Shown here: one piece after another, positions 46,995-58,795 of the stretch
How the letters are laid out: each line of letters starts with the position of its first letter
How positions within the stretch are numbered: position 1 is the stretch's first letter
Program-made: the position numbers and the translations under genes
The notes under the pieces: generated by a model
What the model saw: the letters and a program-made list of their open reading frames with translations, nothing else
What the model was told of the DNA's origin: nothing
The model's database searches: none
DNA from: Lichenostomus cassidix
Taxonomy: Eukaryota; Chordata; Aves; Passeriformes; Meliphagidae
NCBI GenBank assembly: GCA_008360975.2
Contig: CM039179.1
Location: 52,985,166-53,049,165, forward strand
Direction of reading: 5' to 3'
DNA: 64,000 bases

Positions 46995-49900
46995 GGTCAG
47001 GATTGCAACCATCACTTCAACCAATGGGCATAAACATTGCAACAATCAAGTCTTGTTGTTGGATCCACAGGCGGTGTTATTTTTTCTCCCCACTATTTAC
47101 TCATCCTTTCTTTCTTTGTTTTTCTTATATTATTTCTTAAGTGTTATTTTTATTCTTCTATATTTCCACAGGAAAAACCTCTTTTCCATTGCAAATAAAT
47201 TGTTCTAAAATAAGCCCTACATATATATAAAAATTTATAAACATCAATTTTCCAGTGTCATTTCACTTTAATCTGCCTCAAGGGATCTAGTGACAATATT
47301 TTGAGTTACCCACTTCTTCAGGGACAGGTCATTACATACTGGTTTACTGCTATTTTGCCAGTCCCCTCTCTTCAACTCGACTACCTAATATTAATTTATT
47401 GCAATCTACTTTTCCAGATATTCCCAGAGTTCCCTCTATTTAAAAAATCAACCTAAATATTGTACTTTACGGATGATCTAAAGATACATTCAGTGATGAA
47501 AGAAATTACTGGAAAATGTTGAAAGAACTTAGGAGTAACTTGAACAACAGAGTTCCACACTTCACATTCTATGGTGACAAATCTCACTGAGTACTGAGGC
47601 AAAGTACTTCAAAAACATCTGCTAAACATAGACACAGGTAATGATAAACTAATCAAATGCTTTTGTGGATGACTGTCATCCAGCTTTACCTAAGAACAGA
47701 CATGCTGTCAAATCAAGCTAGTCATTGTTAGGATTCACTCAAGGAAGACTCAAGAAAACAGTTAATTTGAATCTCTTTCACATAAATAATATCTTTTCTG
47801 CCAATTATTTGATCTGAAAAACACATAAATAGAAATGAATCAATCCCAGATTCACCTTTTTCATTGCTATGCAAATCGTCCTGTAAAATTTCTCAAAACC
47901 TTTACTGTTACTTTTGTTGAAAGAAGAATATACCACATTAGTGTATTTATAAAACTACTTTTATGCCTTTTCCTTAGTGAATGGTGATTTTCAGGTCTGT
48001 AGTTCCTGCTGTCTGTTTGCAGTAAGGTGAAGAGCAGTGATTTGCTTTGTGTTACAGCAGGGAATTTAACAGAGTCTACAAATGTATGCAAATAGATATC
48101 CCTGTTCTGGTCAAGATGATTATTAAGCTGTTATACTGCCTGAAACTTAACTGATATCAAGGGTACACATATTGTCTTTATAAAAGGATGTAAGTTACTG
48201 TCATGTCAGTATATATGACCTGTGAGGAATGTCTTTGGCTATTTAAATGTGAGAGTATTAGGCACACAATATAAAAGTAGTGGGGAAACACTAAAACCAA
48301 ACTACTGCACGTTATTGATTTGCATTAAATAGAGGAATTTATTACATTTTCCTTTAGAGCTTTTTTTACCCTTTTTTTTTCTTTTAAAGTGAAATACCCA
48401 AATGCAGCTTCTTAAAAGTAGTAAAAAACCCCATATTGAAATGAAATCTCAATGAACTGTATTTATACAGCTGATCAGATAATTTTGCAAGATTTAATAA
48501 AATCAGGAGACTTTTCTTACTTCATGGGCACCCAGCACCTGGTTTCACTAGAACCATAATGCTACCATAATTAAAATAATAAACCAATGCAAACAAACTC
48601 ATTGCAAATAGCTTTATCTTCTAGTCCATAAGTTTGTGTTGGAAGAGAGATGTCTGTTGAAACTCTGCTTTTGCTCAGGAGTAGGTTGGATTACTGTGTG
48701 CTCTTTAGCTTGGCTGCTCAAATACTAAGTTCACAATTGTAATGTTGATATTCTTTATACACATTAAATCTTTCTATGGCGAATTCTTTCTTTTCTTTGT
48801 CACTTATGACTTCTGAAAGATGTGAAATGATTTAATCGAATAGATAGAAAGAAAGATAGGGGGAAAATGTGATAAGCATGAAATCCAATGTAAGATGTAA
48901 TTTTCCACCAATTTAGTGTATACCTTCAAAAGATATATTTGGGTAGAGGTTGGGGTTGAAAATAATTAGTTTTTGTTGTCTGTTGTTTGCAGGGTGAATT
49001 GGGACACAGTCTGAACAAATGATGTTTCTTGTAAAACTGTATTAAAGCAATATCTAGAAGAAAATTGTGGAAAAAGCAAAACGTTTTCCTATTGGTACAC
49101 AGGTCTCAGGAATTTACAGTTGAAAATATTGATGATTTTTGCATTAGTCTTAACTCCAGGAGATGAAGTTCTTTTTGACTGAGAAATGAAATGGCAAACT
49201 GTGACTTCTTAAATCATATACTAATGAGATTTTATAGCTTTCTCTACTTTTATTTGAGGGTTTTTTATTTTTCTCCCTGAGATCTGCAAGCCAGCTCTTA
49301 ATCATCATAGGTCATTTGTGGAATAATTGTCTAAGTCATTACCAGTTCTTTTTATTTTGCCTTTTTAATGGAGAAATTGATCTTCTGTAGTCTTTGGCTA
49401 GTGTCACAGCAAAGAGAATGAAATAAATAAGAACACAGTGATGGTACATGGACAGAGAAGAGGGAATTGATATCCTTAAACAAAGCAATAAAACAAAAAG
49501 AAAGCAATTTCTTTTTTTAAAGGAAAGCCTATTCCTCTCTGTTAATTTTGATAATTTCAGAAGTATTTGCAGAATCCTTTTCATCCTTGTCCTTATTCTT
49601 CTATCTAAAAAGCAGTTTTCATTTTAAAGAGATAGGTCTAAAATTAAAGACAGCCTTAAAATATTGTTGGTCTGCCTCCTGCTGCTGCCCAAGAAATGTA
49701 GATGTGAGGCACCACATGTGGTAGAGAAAATTCTGCATTATGGCTGGATTAGAGGAGCAGCAGTGACAGGGACAGTATCAGGGCACTGAGTATTACTATT
49801 GCTATTTTATTGCTTTGTGTTTGCCTCTTGATGTTTGTCTAGTGCTGAAAGAAGACGGGGACAATTGAAGTGATGTGACCTATCACCTCCTATGTGCTGT

Positions 49901-51489
49901 GATAGTTCTCTCTGTGTGCTATGGACCCAATCGCTCCCTGGGTAGTATAACATAATTTCCATTGATTTTGGTGGGAGTTGAACTGAGCCAAGTAAGGGCA
50001 AAATTTTGTCTTTTGGCTGCCGTGGTTCTGTGCTTGAAGATTGCAAAGGCAAATAAGGGTCCATGTGATTTCATTCCTTCTGAGTAAACTACTGTTTGAA
50101 AAAGATTAAAAAACCAGAAACTTGCTGCAGTGTCATTATCAGTTTGAAGCCCCAGCTTGTGTCACTGTAAAAAGAAGGGGAACATAAGCCAAGTTTTTGA
50201 AAATGTCAAGAATTATCTCTGCTTTGTCAGATTTGAGAGTGGCATCATGGGGCTTAATTAGACATCGTGTAATAGAAAATGCAGGGGTGTTAGGCAGTAG
50301 TGAGTGTCTTTCACAGAGATATAAACATTCATGCTGCTACATTATTCGGCATCTTTGCAGTGAGCTTGTGAATGACCTAAAATATAAAGAAAGATTATTC
50401 TGCTATGAAATGTCAGGCTCATGCTTAGGTATAATTTCTTCCCTATTTGTTTCTAACAGGTCTCTCCAAATCTACTTAAAAATCAGCTACAATTATTAGG
50501 ATTTTTTAAATATAAAGCCTGGTATTCTCTAACTAGTGTTTTGTTATGGGAAAACTTAAAAATACACTGTAATTAAAATAATATTATTTTGATTTTTTTT
50601 CCTTTGGGAGGCTTTAAATTTGTAGAAGGTGGAAAGTATTGCATTCACAGAGTTCAGCTGTGCTTTCCTAAACATGTATGTGCATGAGCTTCAAAAAAGT
50701 CCTGATACAATTAAATACAAAAGTTTTTCAATTAAATACAAAAGTTTTTCAGTCCTTTGATTTTTTGGTATATTTTAAGAAACTTAGCTTTAGGGAAATA
50801 TCATCTCTAAAAATTATATTAAATACTAAATTTTGAAAAGTCATGAGTCCAAGATAAGCACTGGTACCATTTTTTTATGCATCATTTGTCTTTTTTTTTT
50901 TCCCATCCAAATTACTAGCGCTTTAGATCATACCAGAATACGAAAATTTAAATAATTCCAAAGGAGACATGCGTACCTGAACATGCTATATTATTTGGCT
51001 GTTAATGGAAGGTAACGAGATGTTTGCAAAATGCCACCTCCAATTCATGGTTGTAATATTACACTTTCTTTTCTGTGATACTTGAATGGATGCTACACTG
51101 TGATAGAATGGACAGATTATGGTAAGATGCATAGTGAGCAAGCTGTTTATAATTTTGCAATAATCATAGAAATGATAATTAATAAAATAAGAGGTTTCCC
51201 CTCCAGAGGTGGGATTGTATTAATGTAAAACTATGATGTGAAAGAAACCTTTCATACTCCTCAAAAATCTCTATCCCTTTCTTTGCTTTACTTTGCATTT
51301 CATTGCTTTAAAGAATGATTCCTCTTTTTTCTGTGTATTAGCAGTTGCTGTTTTTTTTCAGAAATTTCAAGTACCCTTTCTTCACTTTATGAGATTTTTT
51401 CCTTAGTTATGCTGCTCAAACCTGATATCACACTTTTTTATTTACCAGGTTGGTGTAATAAAAATATCTTGTATCCTCACTGACATCAA
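46995..51489 (+). other. Intron without recognised genes or transposons
   Basis: AT-rich unique sequence. It contains a 21-bp perfect tandem duplication at 50708-50749. Nothing else can be assigned. Confidence 0.6.
50708..50749 (+). repeat. 21-bp perfect tandem duplication
   Basis: CAATTAAATACAAAAGTTTTT occurs twice head-to-tail without mismatch. Confidence 0.95.
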
Positions 51490-51860
51490 GGGACTAGAAC
51501 AGCCTTAATATAGTTATAACATGAAAGAATGGGTGCCTTGGAGCCTTTATGCTCATCAGTTTGCCAATGCCCCAGGAAAGCTGAGAGCCTTGTGCCTGAC
51601 CAGTCTGTCAGCATCCCATTGTGGGAACTCCACCGGACAGTCCAGTGGATCAGAGGGTTGTTGAGGGACACACACCAACAACATACCGGAGCTGAATCCT
51701 TTATTATAATTTAGAAAGAGGAACCCCACTCCTGGATCTCCCCACTTTTGCCAACCTTGTTATCCACTGTTGGATAACAATGTCCTTGAAGTACTAACAC
51801 TAATCAATTTAGGGAGTAGCACACTTTATTGACAAGCACACTGATAATAGAAAATTATTG
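51490..51860 (-). mobile_element. Possible degraded LTR, minus strand
   Basis: On the minus strand there are two AATAAA signals (AATAAAGTGTGC near 51825 and AATAAAGGATTC near 51700). They are followed by GC-richer R/U5-like sequence (GGTGTGTGTCCCTCAACAAC, GTGGAGTTCCCACAATGGG) ending near 51490. This resembles the 3' half of a retroviral LTR but is worn, and no boundaries can be fixed. A perfect hairpin (51757-51780) lies within it. Confidence 0.35.
51757..51780. repeat. Perfect 10-bp inverted repeat with 4-base loop
   Basis: Arms TTGTTATCCA and TGGATAACAA flank CTGT. The 24-base hairpin is exact. It could be part of the possible LTR or a chance palindrome. Confidence 0.9.
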
Positions 51861-53385
51861 CAGATTAGGGTTCAAAGATTGCTGGGGATAGCAACTGACT
51901 GCAAAAACAAATCTGAAGCAAAATAGAGACCAACTCAAATCACCAACAAAAACTAGCTTGAGATAATAATTGAGTGCACATAGAGTTCTTACCAATAGGC
52001 ATCCCCATGGGGTAGCAGACAGGTTCAGTCCATTGACTGATCGCAGAAATTATGATGGAGTCTTCGCTAACTTCTCCCCATCTCTAACTTACTTTTATCC
52101 TATTTCATTACATTTAGGTAAAACTTTAGTGATTCTAGTCACGCATGCTTTTGTTACTGATTGGTGTAAAATTTTTTTGCCTTGCTCTTAAGGTATGGTC
52201 ATTAAAATCTGGAGCTGTTTCTCAGTGAGGGCTGGTCATACCTTGGAGGTGGGTAACTTTGGGATGGAGGTGTGCATTAATATTACAATGAGGTTATAAT
52301 GAACCAGATTTATTCAAGGTAAGGGATTGCACCACAGTCACTGGTTCAACATGGAGATCTCTTCTCTCCCTCCGTTAACAGCTGCCTTGGAGTTTATCCA
52401 CTACATGTTGCTGTCAACTTCCCATCCCTGCAAGGATTACCACAGAGCCTGGCCATGGTGTCTTCAGTCCACTCCTCCCTCCATGTCATCCCTCTTAGCA
52501 TGTGCTTAATATGCAGGCTCCCTTGTGTGGGGAACAGCCACACTAGCATAGAACAGATTCCATGCATGCCAGCTGCATTCCATCTAGGAAGTAGCAACTG
52601 CATTTCACACTATAATTTTTGTATTTCGTATATCCTGTTAGAATGTGAATATAACTTCCCAGTTTTCTCAGTCTTACGCCCAGTTGTCTTCCTACAGTAG
52701 TGCTCATGAAGACTTATTAGAGAAGGAGTAAATCTCTTCCCCTGGGCCCGTGTATTTGCATACAGCATCACTCCCGTTGATGTCTGGAAATATAAATGGT
52801 AGAAATATAGAAATTTATTTCTGACCGTTTCAACTCCATGGAGAAATGCATGACAGTATCTGTTATGTCATCAACTTGTGGGTTAGTAAACAGAAAATCA
52901 ATACTTCTGAGAATCTGGAAAACTACCATTTAAGCCTCTTTTTGTTATCTTTGACCTATCCAACAGATAACGCAGGCATGCATTAATTATGGAAATATTT
53001 TTACTAAAACAACATCCCATCACATTTTGCCATCAAAAGAGCGAGAGCTGTAGTTCTATACATTCAAAGTAGTTGAACATAGATTTAATTTGTTTTTTTT
53101 TTTAATTTAGGTATTTCCTATATTGTAATTACAGGGATATACTTTAACCTAGCTAGAGTTTTGCTATGAGGAAAATGGAGAAAGCACCATCACTCCAACT
53201 TGCACAAGTTTTCCTTCTGCTGGCTCATTAGAGGGAATATCATATGTGCTCAATGATCCTGTCTCTAATTGTTTACACCTTTTAAACATCTGGTGCATGT
53301 GGAGAAATCCCTCTTTCTTATATTAGACATAAAATATGCTTTTTAAAATAGAAATTGTCATCTTCGTTTTCTTTTGCATGGGTCA
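51861..53385 (+). other. Intron without recognised features
   Basis: Mixed-composition sequence. The part at 52200-52700 is richer in GC than average and might be an old transposon, but no family signature is visible and open frames are short. Confidence 0.5.
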
Positions 53386-53480
53386 AAAAAAACCAAATCC
53401 AGAGCAGAACAAAACAAATGAAAAAACCACATACAAAGTGAAACAAACCCAAAACAAATAAAAAAATCCCCACAAAACCA
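53386..53480 (+). repeat. A/C-rich low-complexity tract
   Basis: Long stretch of AAAC/AAACC-type motifs with few G and T bases (CAAAACAAATG, CCCAAAACAAATAAAAAAAT). The open frame on the minus strand through it is a low-complexity artefact. Confidence 0.75.
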
Positions 53481-54384
53481 CCAGCCAAACAAACCTGAAC
53501 ATCTTTAAGAAAAAGTTTCATAACAACTGTCTTTTTTTCACCAATTTTCCAAATAATGTGCTACATTGTAACCTGTCACCTTAAATTATATCCATCATGT
53601 AGCACCATAGCACCTGATTTGACATGAAGGCATGTGAATGCAAGTATTAGACATGAAGACAGGAAAAGGGTTTTAAAAACACCAAGGATGCATTTGTATG
53701 TTTGTATATCCTTACTTATCTCATCATTAACATGTAAAAGCCACATTTTGCTCACATTAAGGGTTTGACTTAAGCCCTCTGTACCAAACACATTTTGAGT
53801 GCAGAAGAAAGCTGTGTCCTTAGCTTACCCTGCCATCCTAAAACACATTGCTGTGTCTATTATGTAACATCAGTCATTCAAAGACTTGTCTGTTGACATT
53901 TGAGTGATATAAAGGTATTTTAATTCTGGAGGAAAAAAAAAAATAGGTCTTTTTCCCCACTTTATATCATCTAGGCTTCTCTTGTGTGTGTGCTTAAAAA
54001 CTGGATGGTTTTTCAGCCACAAACAAAGCTTGTGAACCTTAAAAGTACTTTTAATGTATTTTCATTTTCCATTATTTAAGTAACAGTAGATTAGCAGAAC
54101 AATTTGTGTCCAAAAGATTCAAAACTCTGAAGGTCATCAAGCCTTGCGTCTTTAGTGTTAAATTCAGTTAGATCTGGTAATATGACCTTGTACTTTTCTT
54201 TCATATATAGGCATTGTATTACCATAGTTGGCAACTGTCATGCAGATCATGTAACAATATGCAAATTTTTCACTTTCTCATGGATCCATTCTTTTTTCTA
54301 ACTTAGGATCTTTTATTTTTATTTTGTGCAACATAATAGAAATATTATGCTTAACCAAATAATGTATTAATAACATGGAGTTGT

Positions 54385-54425
54385 TAATTTTCTTAATAAT
54401 TTTATCAAAATTATTAAGAAAATTA
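54385..54425. repeat. Near-perfect 19-bp AT-rich inverted repeat (hairpin) with 3-base loop
   Basis: Arms AATTTTCTTAATAATTTT (54386-54403) and AAAATTATTAAGAAAATT (54407-54424) are exact reverse complements around ATC. A further T-A pair at 54385/54425 makes 19 bp. Only one arm position is C or G, so the structure would favour cruciform extrusion in DNA. No transposon ends or target duplication are evident around it. Confidence 0.95.
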
Positions 54426-54784
54426 CACACAAAAGTAATGTACTGTGTTGTCAAAAAATAACAGTTGGGCTTATGTGTAATAACTAAAAAGGGTCGTTTT
54501 TGTGTTAATGTCAACTTTGGATCAAATCTAAAATTGAACTGATTTTGGTTTTGTTCCTAGGATTCTATTGTTTAGGATCTCTTGAGAGCTGTTCCCAGTT
54601 GTTGGTAAGGCTGGAGAAAAGTGCTTCAGAAAGCCAGCCAAATGCTCTTATTTTAGCAGTGCAGGACATAGAGTCCCTGCTTTACTTAAAATGCAGCTTA
54701 TGTGGCCAGATAGCTTCAGCATCTATTTTGTATTTATTCCTGCTATTCTCTAAGAAATATTACTCATCTTTCTGTCTGTTTGTT

Positions 54785-55640
54785 TTCCGTGTTAAAGACC
54801 TATGGGCTGGGAGAGTCCTCAGGAGGTTGTGTAGTTCAGCCTCTCCAATGAAGTCAAGAAGCAGGACTCTTGAATAGTGACAACCTTAGGTTACCCATGG
54901 TTTACCGAAACTGAGTCTTGAAAATCGCCAAGGTTGGGGATTTTGCAACCCCTCTGTTCACTGATTCAGTGCTGTACAAAAAGCTTTTCCTAATGCTGAG
55001 TAGACATCGTAAGTCACAGCTTACAGCAGTTGCTCTTTGTTTTACAATATGCCATTGCCAAGAGTTTGACAGTTGGGACTGTAGATATCCAAGTGGTTGT
55101 GGACATCCAAATAGTTGTAGGCTTATTGTCCTCTTAGCCTTCTCTTCAACAGGCTGAAAAAACCCAGTGCTCCCTGTTTCCTCTGTCAGGCAGGTATCTC
55201 ACTACTTTGCTTGTCTTCCACTAAGTACTTCACAGTTTCCCAGCATCTTCCTTGAACTAAGACACAAAACTGAACATGTATTCCAAGTGCAGCCTCACTG
55301 GGATTGAGTTGAAAATAGTAAGTTACCTCTACCCGCTGACCACAGTCTGTCTCATGTAGTCCTGTGTGGGGCTTGCCACAGGTTGATCCTACTTGACCTG
55401 CTGTTCACAGTAATACCCAGATCATTTTCAGGCTGTCTGGTACTCAGCCAGCTGCTTCCCAGTCTGCATCAGCACATGAGTTTATTCTGTCCTAGGTACA
55501 TAGTTCCGCACTTTGCTGAACTCCATGTGCTTTCTGTTAGCCAAATCCTCAGCCTTGCAGTCAGTCATATCAGCAACCTCTTTTAATATCCTCTGAATCC
55601 CATCAAGTCTCACGTATTAGGTCTGTATTCGTGAGCTCTA
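54785..55640 (-). mobile_element. Ancient CR1-type LINE 3' region, minus strand
   Basis: Strongly decayed, but the order of antisense phrases fits an old CR1: AAAGCTTTTCCTAATGCTGAG, CTCTTCAACAGGCTGAAAAA, CCAAGTGCAGCCTCACTGG, TGCTGTTCACAGTAATACCC, TTGCTGAACTCCATGTGCTT. Together they span over 800 bp with many indels. This copy is far older than those before 22 kb and pre-dates modern bird families, by inference from divergence alone. Confidence 0.72.
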
Positions 55641-56951
55641 GGATATATATAAGAAACCTGAGGATGAATGTAAACACAAAGTAAGGGCTTCAGAGGGTGA
55701 GTAATACCTCTGCTTTTCTCATCAATAGGCAATAGCTTTTCCCTTTCCTTGGCCTCACATATTCCTCCTGTGAGCTACCATCTCAAATTTTATGCTTTGA
55801 TCCTCATCTGGTACTCATGAATAAAACAGGTCCAGGCAATACTAGTTTCATATATGAACCACAAGGAAAGTTTCATTCCTCATGGATAATGCAAACCCCA
55901 AAACTGACTGAAGCATATAAGTATTTGTTGGTGTGTGTTTAGTTTTTGTTGGTTTTTTTTTTCTTTTCTTTTTACTTTCTTTCCACAAGTGCTATGGACT
56001 TTACCTGTTTAAAATCCAAAGACAAAACTTTTTCATTAAATGGTTTTGACTAGCCAAAAATTCCAAAGTATAGAAAGAGGAGAAACGGACACTCTGGAAA
56101 TGCTATCAGATTTGTTTTATTTTTAATCATAGTATGACAATTGAATCTGTAAAAATTCTGCTGCTTCAGAAAAAGAAAATAAGTATATATAGTTTTCTTT
56201 GAATAGGGGGAAGATTGCTGAAATCCTCTCTGATTTGTATTTCTGATACATACAGCAATGACAGTCAGCACCAAATTCTAAAATTGATAATGTATTTACT
56301 TTGCAGAACAGAAAGAGCCAAAGTCTTACATGGAATATAAAGTATTACAAATAACTAGTAGAAAAATAGATGGAAGAATAATTAAATAATGCTAAGTTGT
56401 GTGCTTATACTCACTTTCCATTGATACCAGTTATGACATAGTTTCCTTAAAAATACACAGATGAACCTTCTAATTAGCAATACAGCAAGTTTAATTTATT
56501 CATTACTAAATAAACAAATCTGTATTTTTGATGTGTCACAGATTATGCAGTTATGTAGATACATTTTCTTTCAAGGAACCAATTCCTTATTCACTTATTA
56601 TCACTCCATTACTTTATTTCATATAATCTTTTTTCTATCTGTAACATTAGGTCCATCCTTTTGTGGGACTTTTTTTTGTTCCCTTATTTAACCTCAAGTA
56701 ACCACCATGAAATTCATGGGGAAAAAAAGAATGACAGGACTAAGCAGACTTTTCTCCTGAGTGAAACCAGAGTTTTACTTATATTGCACTATTTTTATCC
56801 CTCTAGAAATCTGGCTTGGTGAAGTTCTGTTAGCAAGACAGACACAGAAGTTTAATGCCTGGTGTGATTGGAATTGTTGTGAGTTAATGAATTGTCATAT
56901 AATATTTTGACAAATTCTGATGGACAAATTATGTGCACTTTTCACTAACTG

Positions 56952-56973
56952 CCAGATCACTTTAGTGATCTGG
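56952..56973. repeat. Perfect 10-bp inverted repeat with 2-base loop
   Basis: CCAGATCACT and AGTGATCTGG flank TT. Exact and mixed in base composition, so less likely by chance than AT-only palindromes, but with no known role. Confidence 0.9.
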
Positions 56974-57814
56974 AGGAATGTGTCATAATTTCTACAATTT
57001 GATGTACAATTGATTTCCTCATTCCCTCATGCCATTCCCTTAGGAAAAGTATTATGTAAAATGAGAATATAGAAAGGAGGAAAGTTTTTTCCCTCAAAAC
57101 TCTGTCATATAAATCGTTTACAGCACTTCATAAATAAAGTACTTGACATGTAAAATTGACTCTATGGGTTATGTTCAGGAATGTTTTCAAGATAAGCCAC
57201 CAATACAACACTCTGGGAACGGAGTGTTGAATAAATATCTAAATGCACCACCCAACAGCCAGTGACTTTTCTCCTATTTGTTTACTGCCTAAAATAGAGT
57301 CAATTCCCAGTATTGTGCTGTGATGGCATTTTTCTTGGACTATGCATTTTTGCTAATGAGGATTTTGATGGCCACAATTCTGAATTTTTCTCCTTCTACC
57401 TGTTTTTCTCTTTATCACGTGGTGAAAACTGAAAAAAAGATATTGTTTTGAGAAAAACAGAGCATTAATAAATTTTTGAAAGACATTCAAATACTTTGAC
57501 AATATAATATTATAACTGAAGGGATATTCTGATAACTCAACAGCATTCTGTTATCAATAAATTTGGTTCAATTTTAATGTTGCTAATGTCCTTATAACAC
57601 AGAAATTATTGTTTCTCTGATGCGTTTTTTTAAGAAGTAATTATACATAGTGAAGCAAAATATTGTCATAGTTCAAATATTCAATAAAGCATGATGCAGA
57701 TAAAAAATCATGTGGTTGTTTGTTTTTTTTCTTTTGGGAAAACTGCAGCAATGAGACTGAGTTCAGATTTTGTATTTGGTCTTTTAACCTTTGTTTTAAA
57801 TATCCATATTAATA

Positions 57815-58795
57815 GCCTGAAAATACAGAAAATGATGAGGTAGGTATATTTGCAGATGACATAATTAACTTCAAAGAGATGTTCGTTCAGGATCAGAGAA
57901 GGTGGGGGAGGCTGTTATCCAAGGGAGCTGAAACAAATGATAAATGAAACACCATACAATAAACTAAAATTTTAGTAAAAAATAGTTTAGAATTGAATTC
58001 AGTAATATAATTTCCAGTGTTTTAAATTGGATATACCAACTTAAAAACCCCACAACTCTATTTGTACAAATTTCTGGTGGTATAGAACTGAAGAAGCATT
58101 TCAGTATTAAAACAAAAAAGCAAGCTTTTAATATGTATAAGAAAAGGGATAACAAAGAATAGAAAAGATATGATAATGCTTTAAATACCTCTTCTAGAAC
58201 GCTATTCAATACTGTCTGTCCTTTATCTTAAAGGCTATCATGGCATAAAAACACATTCAATGATGTGTAATGCAATAATGAAGTATGTAAAAAAGTTGTG
58301 TTGAAAGAAACATGAACTAATGCAAAAGAAAAGGTAAATAAGGAACATTATAATAGTAGTTTTTCTGATTTATGTTATAAGTTATGTATTTCCACATACC
58401 AAATTCTACATGATTCTGAACACAAGGAAACAAGGACAGTAAATTGAAATTAAATGTTGTGAAATCCAGAAGTGGCTATAAATGTACAGTTTTTCATGTA
58501 CATGTAAATAGTTTATGGAACTCATTAAGGCAGGGCATTATTTAGATCAAATATTAAGGAGGTTTTTAAAGAAAGAAATAGTGACATTGAGAATATATTT
58601 AACTTTCCAAATTATAAACCATTTTTTAAATGAATATTTCAATCTAAAGGTTAAAGTATGCTCTGTCTTTTAGATTGAATAACCCTAGATCTGTCTGTTG
58701 TAGGTTTCTTATATCTTCCTCTGTCAGAGACAGGATATTGAACTAAATAGCTCTTGGACACATTCCAAAGTATCAGTTCTCTTTTTGCTCAGTGC
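57815..58795 (+). mobile_element. Ancient CR1-type LINE 3' region, plus strand
   Basis: A faint but ordered match: GTATATTTGCAGATGACATAA near 57845 (end of the reverse transcriptase, F-A-D-D region), GTTTATGGAACTCATTAAGG near 58512, and GTCAGAGACAGGATATTGAAC near 58722 followed by TAAATAGCTCTTGGACACATTCC. This is the word order of the 3' UTR of old amniote CR1. Long intervening stretches are unrecognisable, and the copy is badly decayed. Confidence 0.6.
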
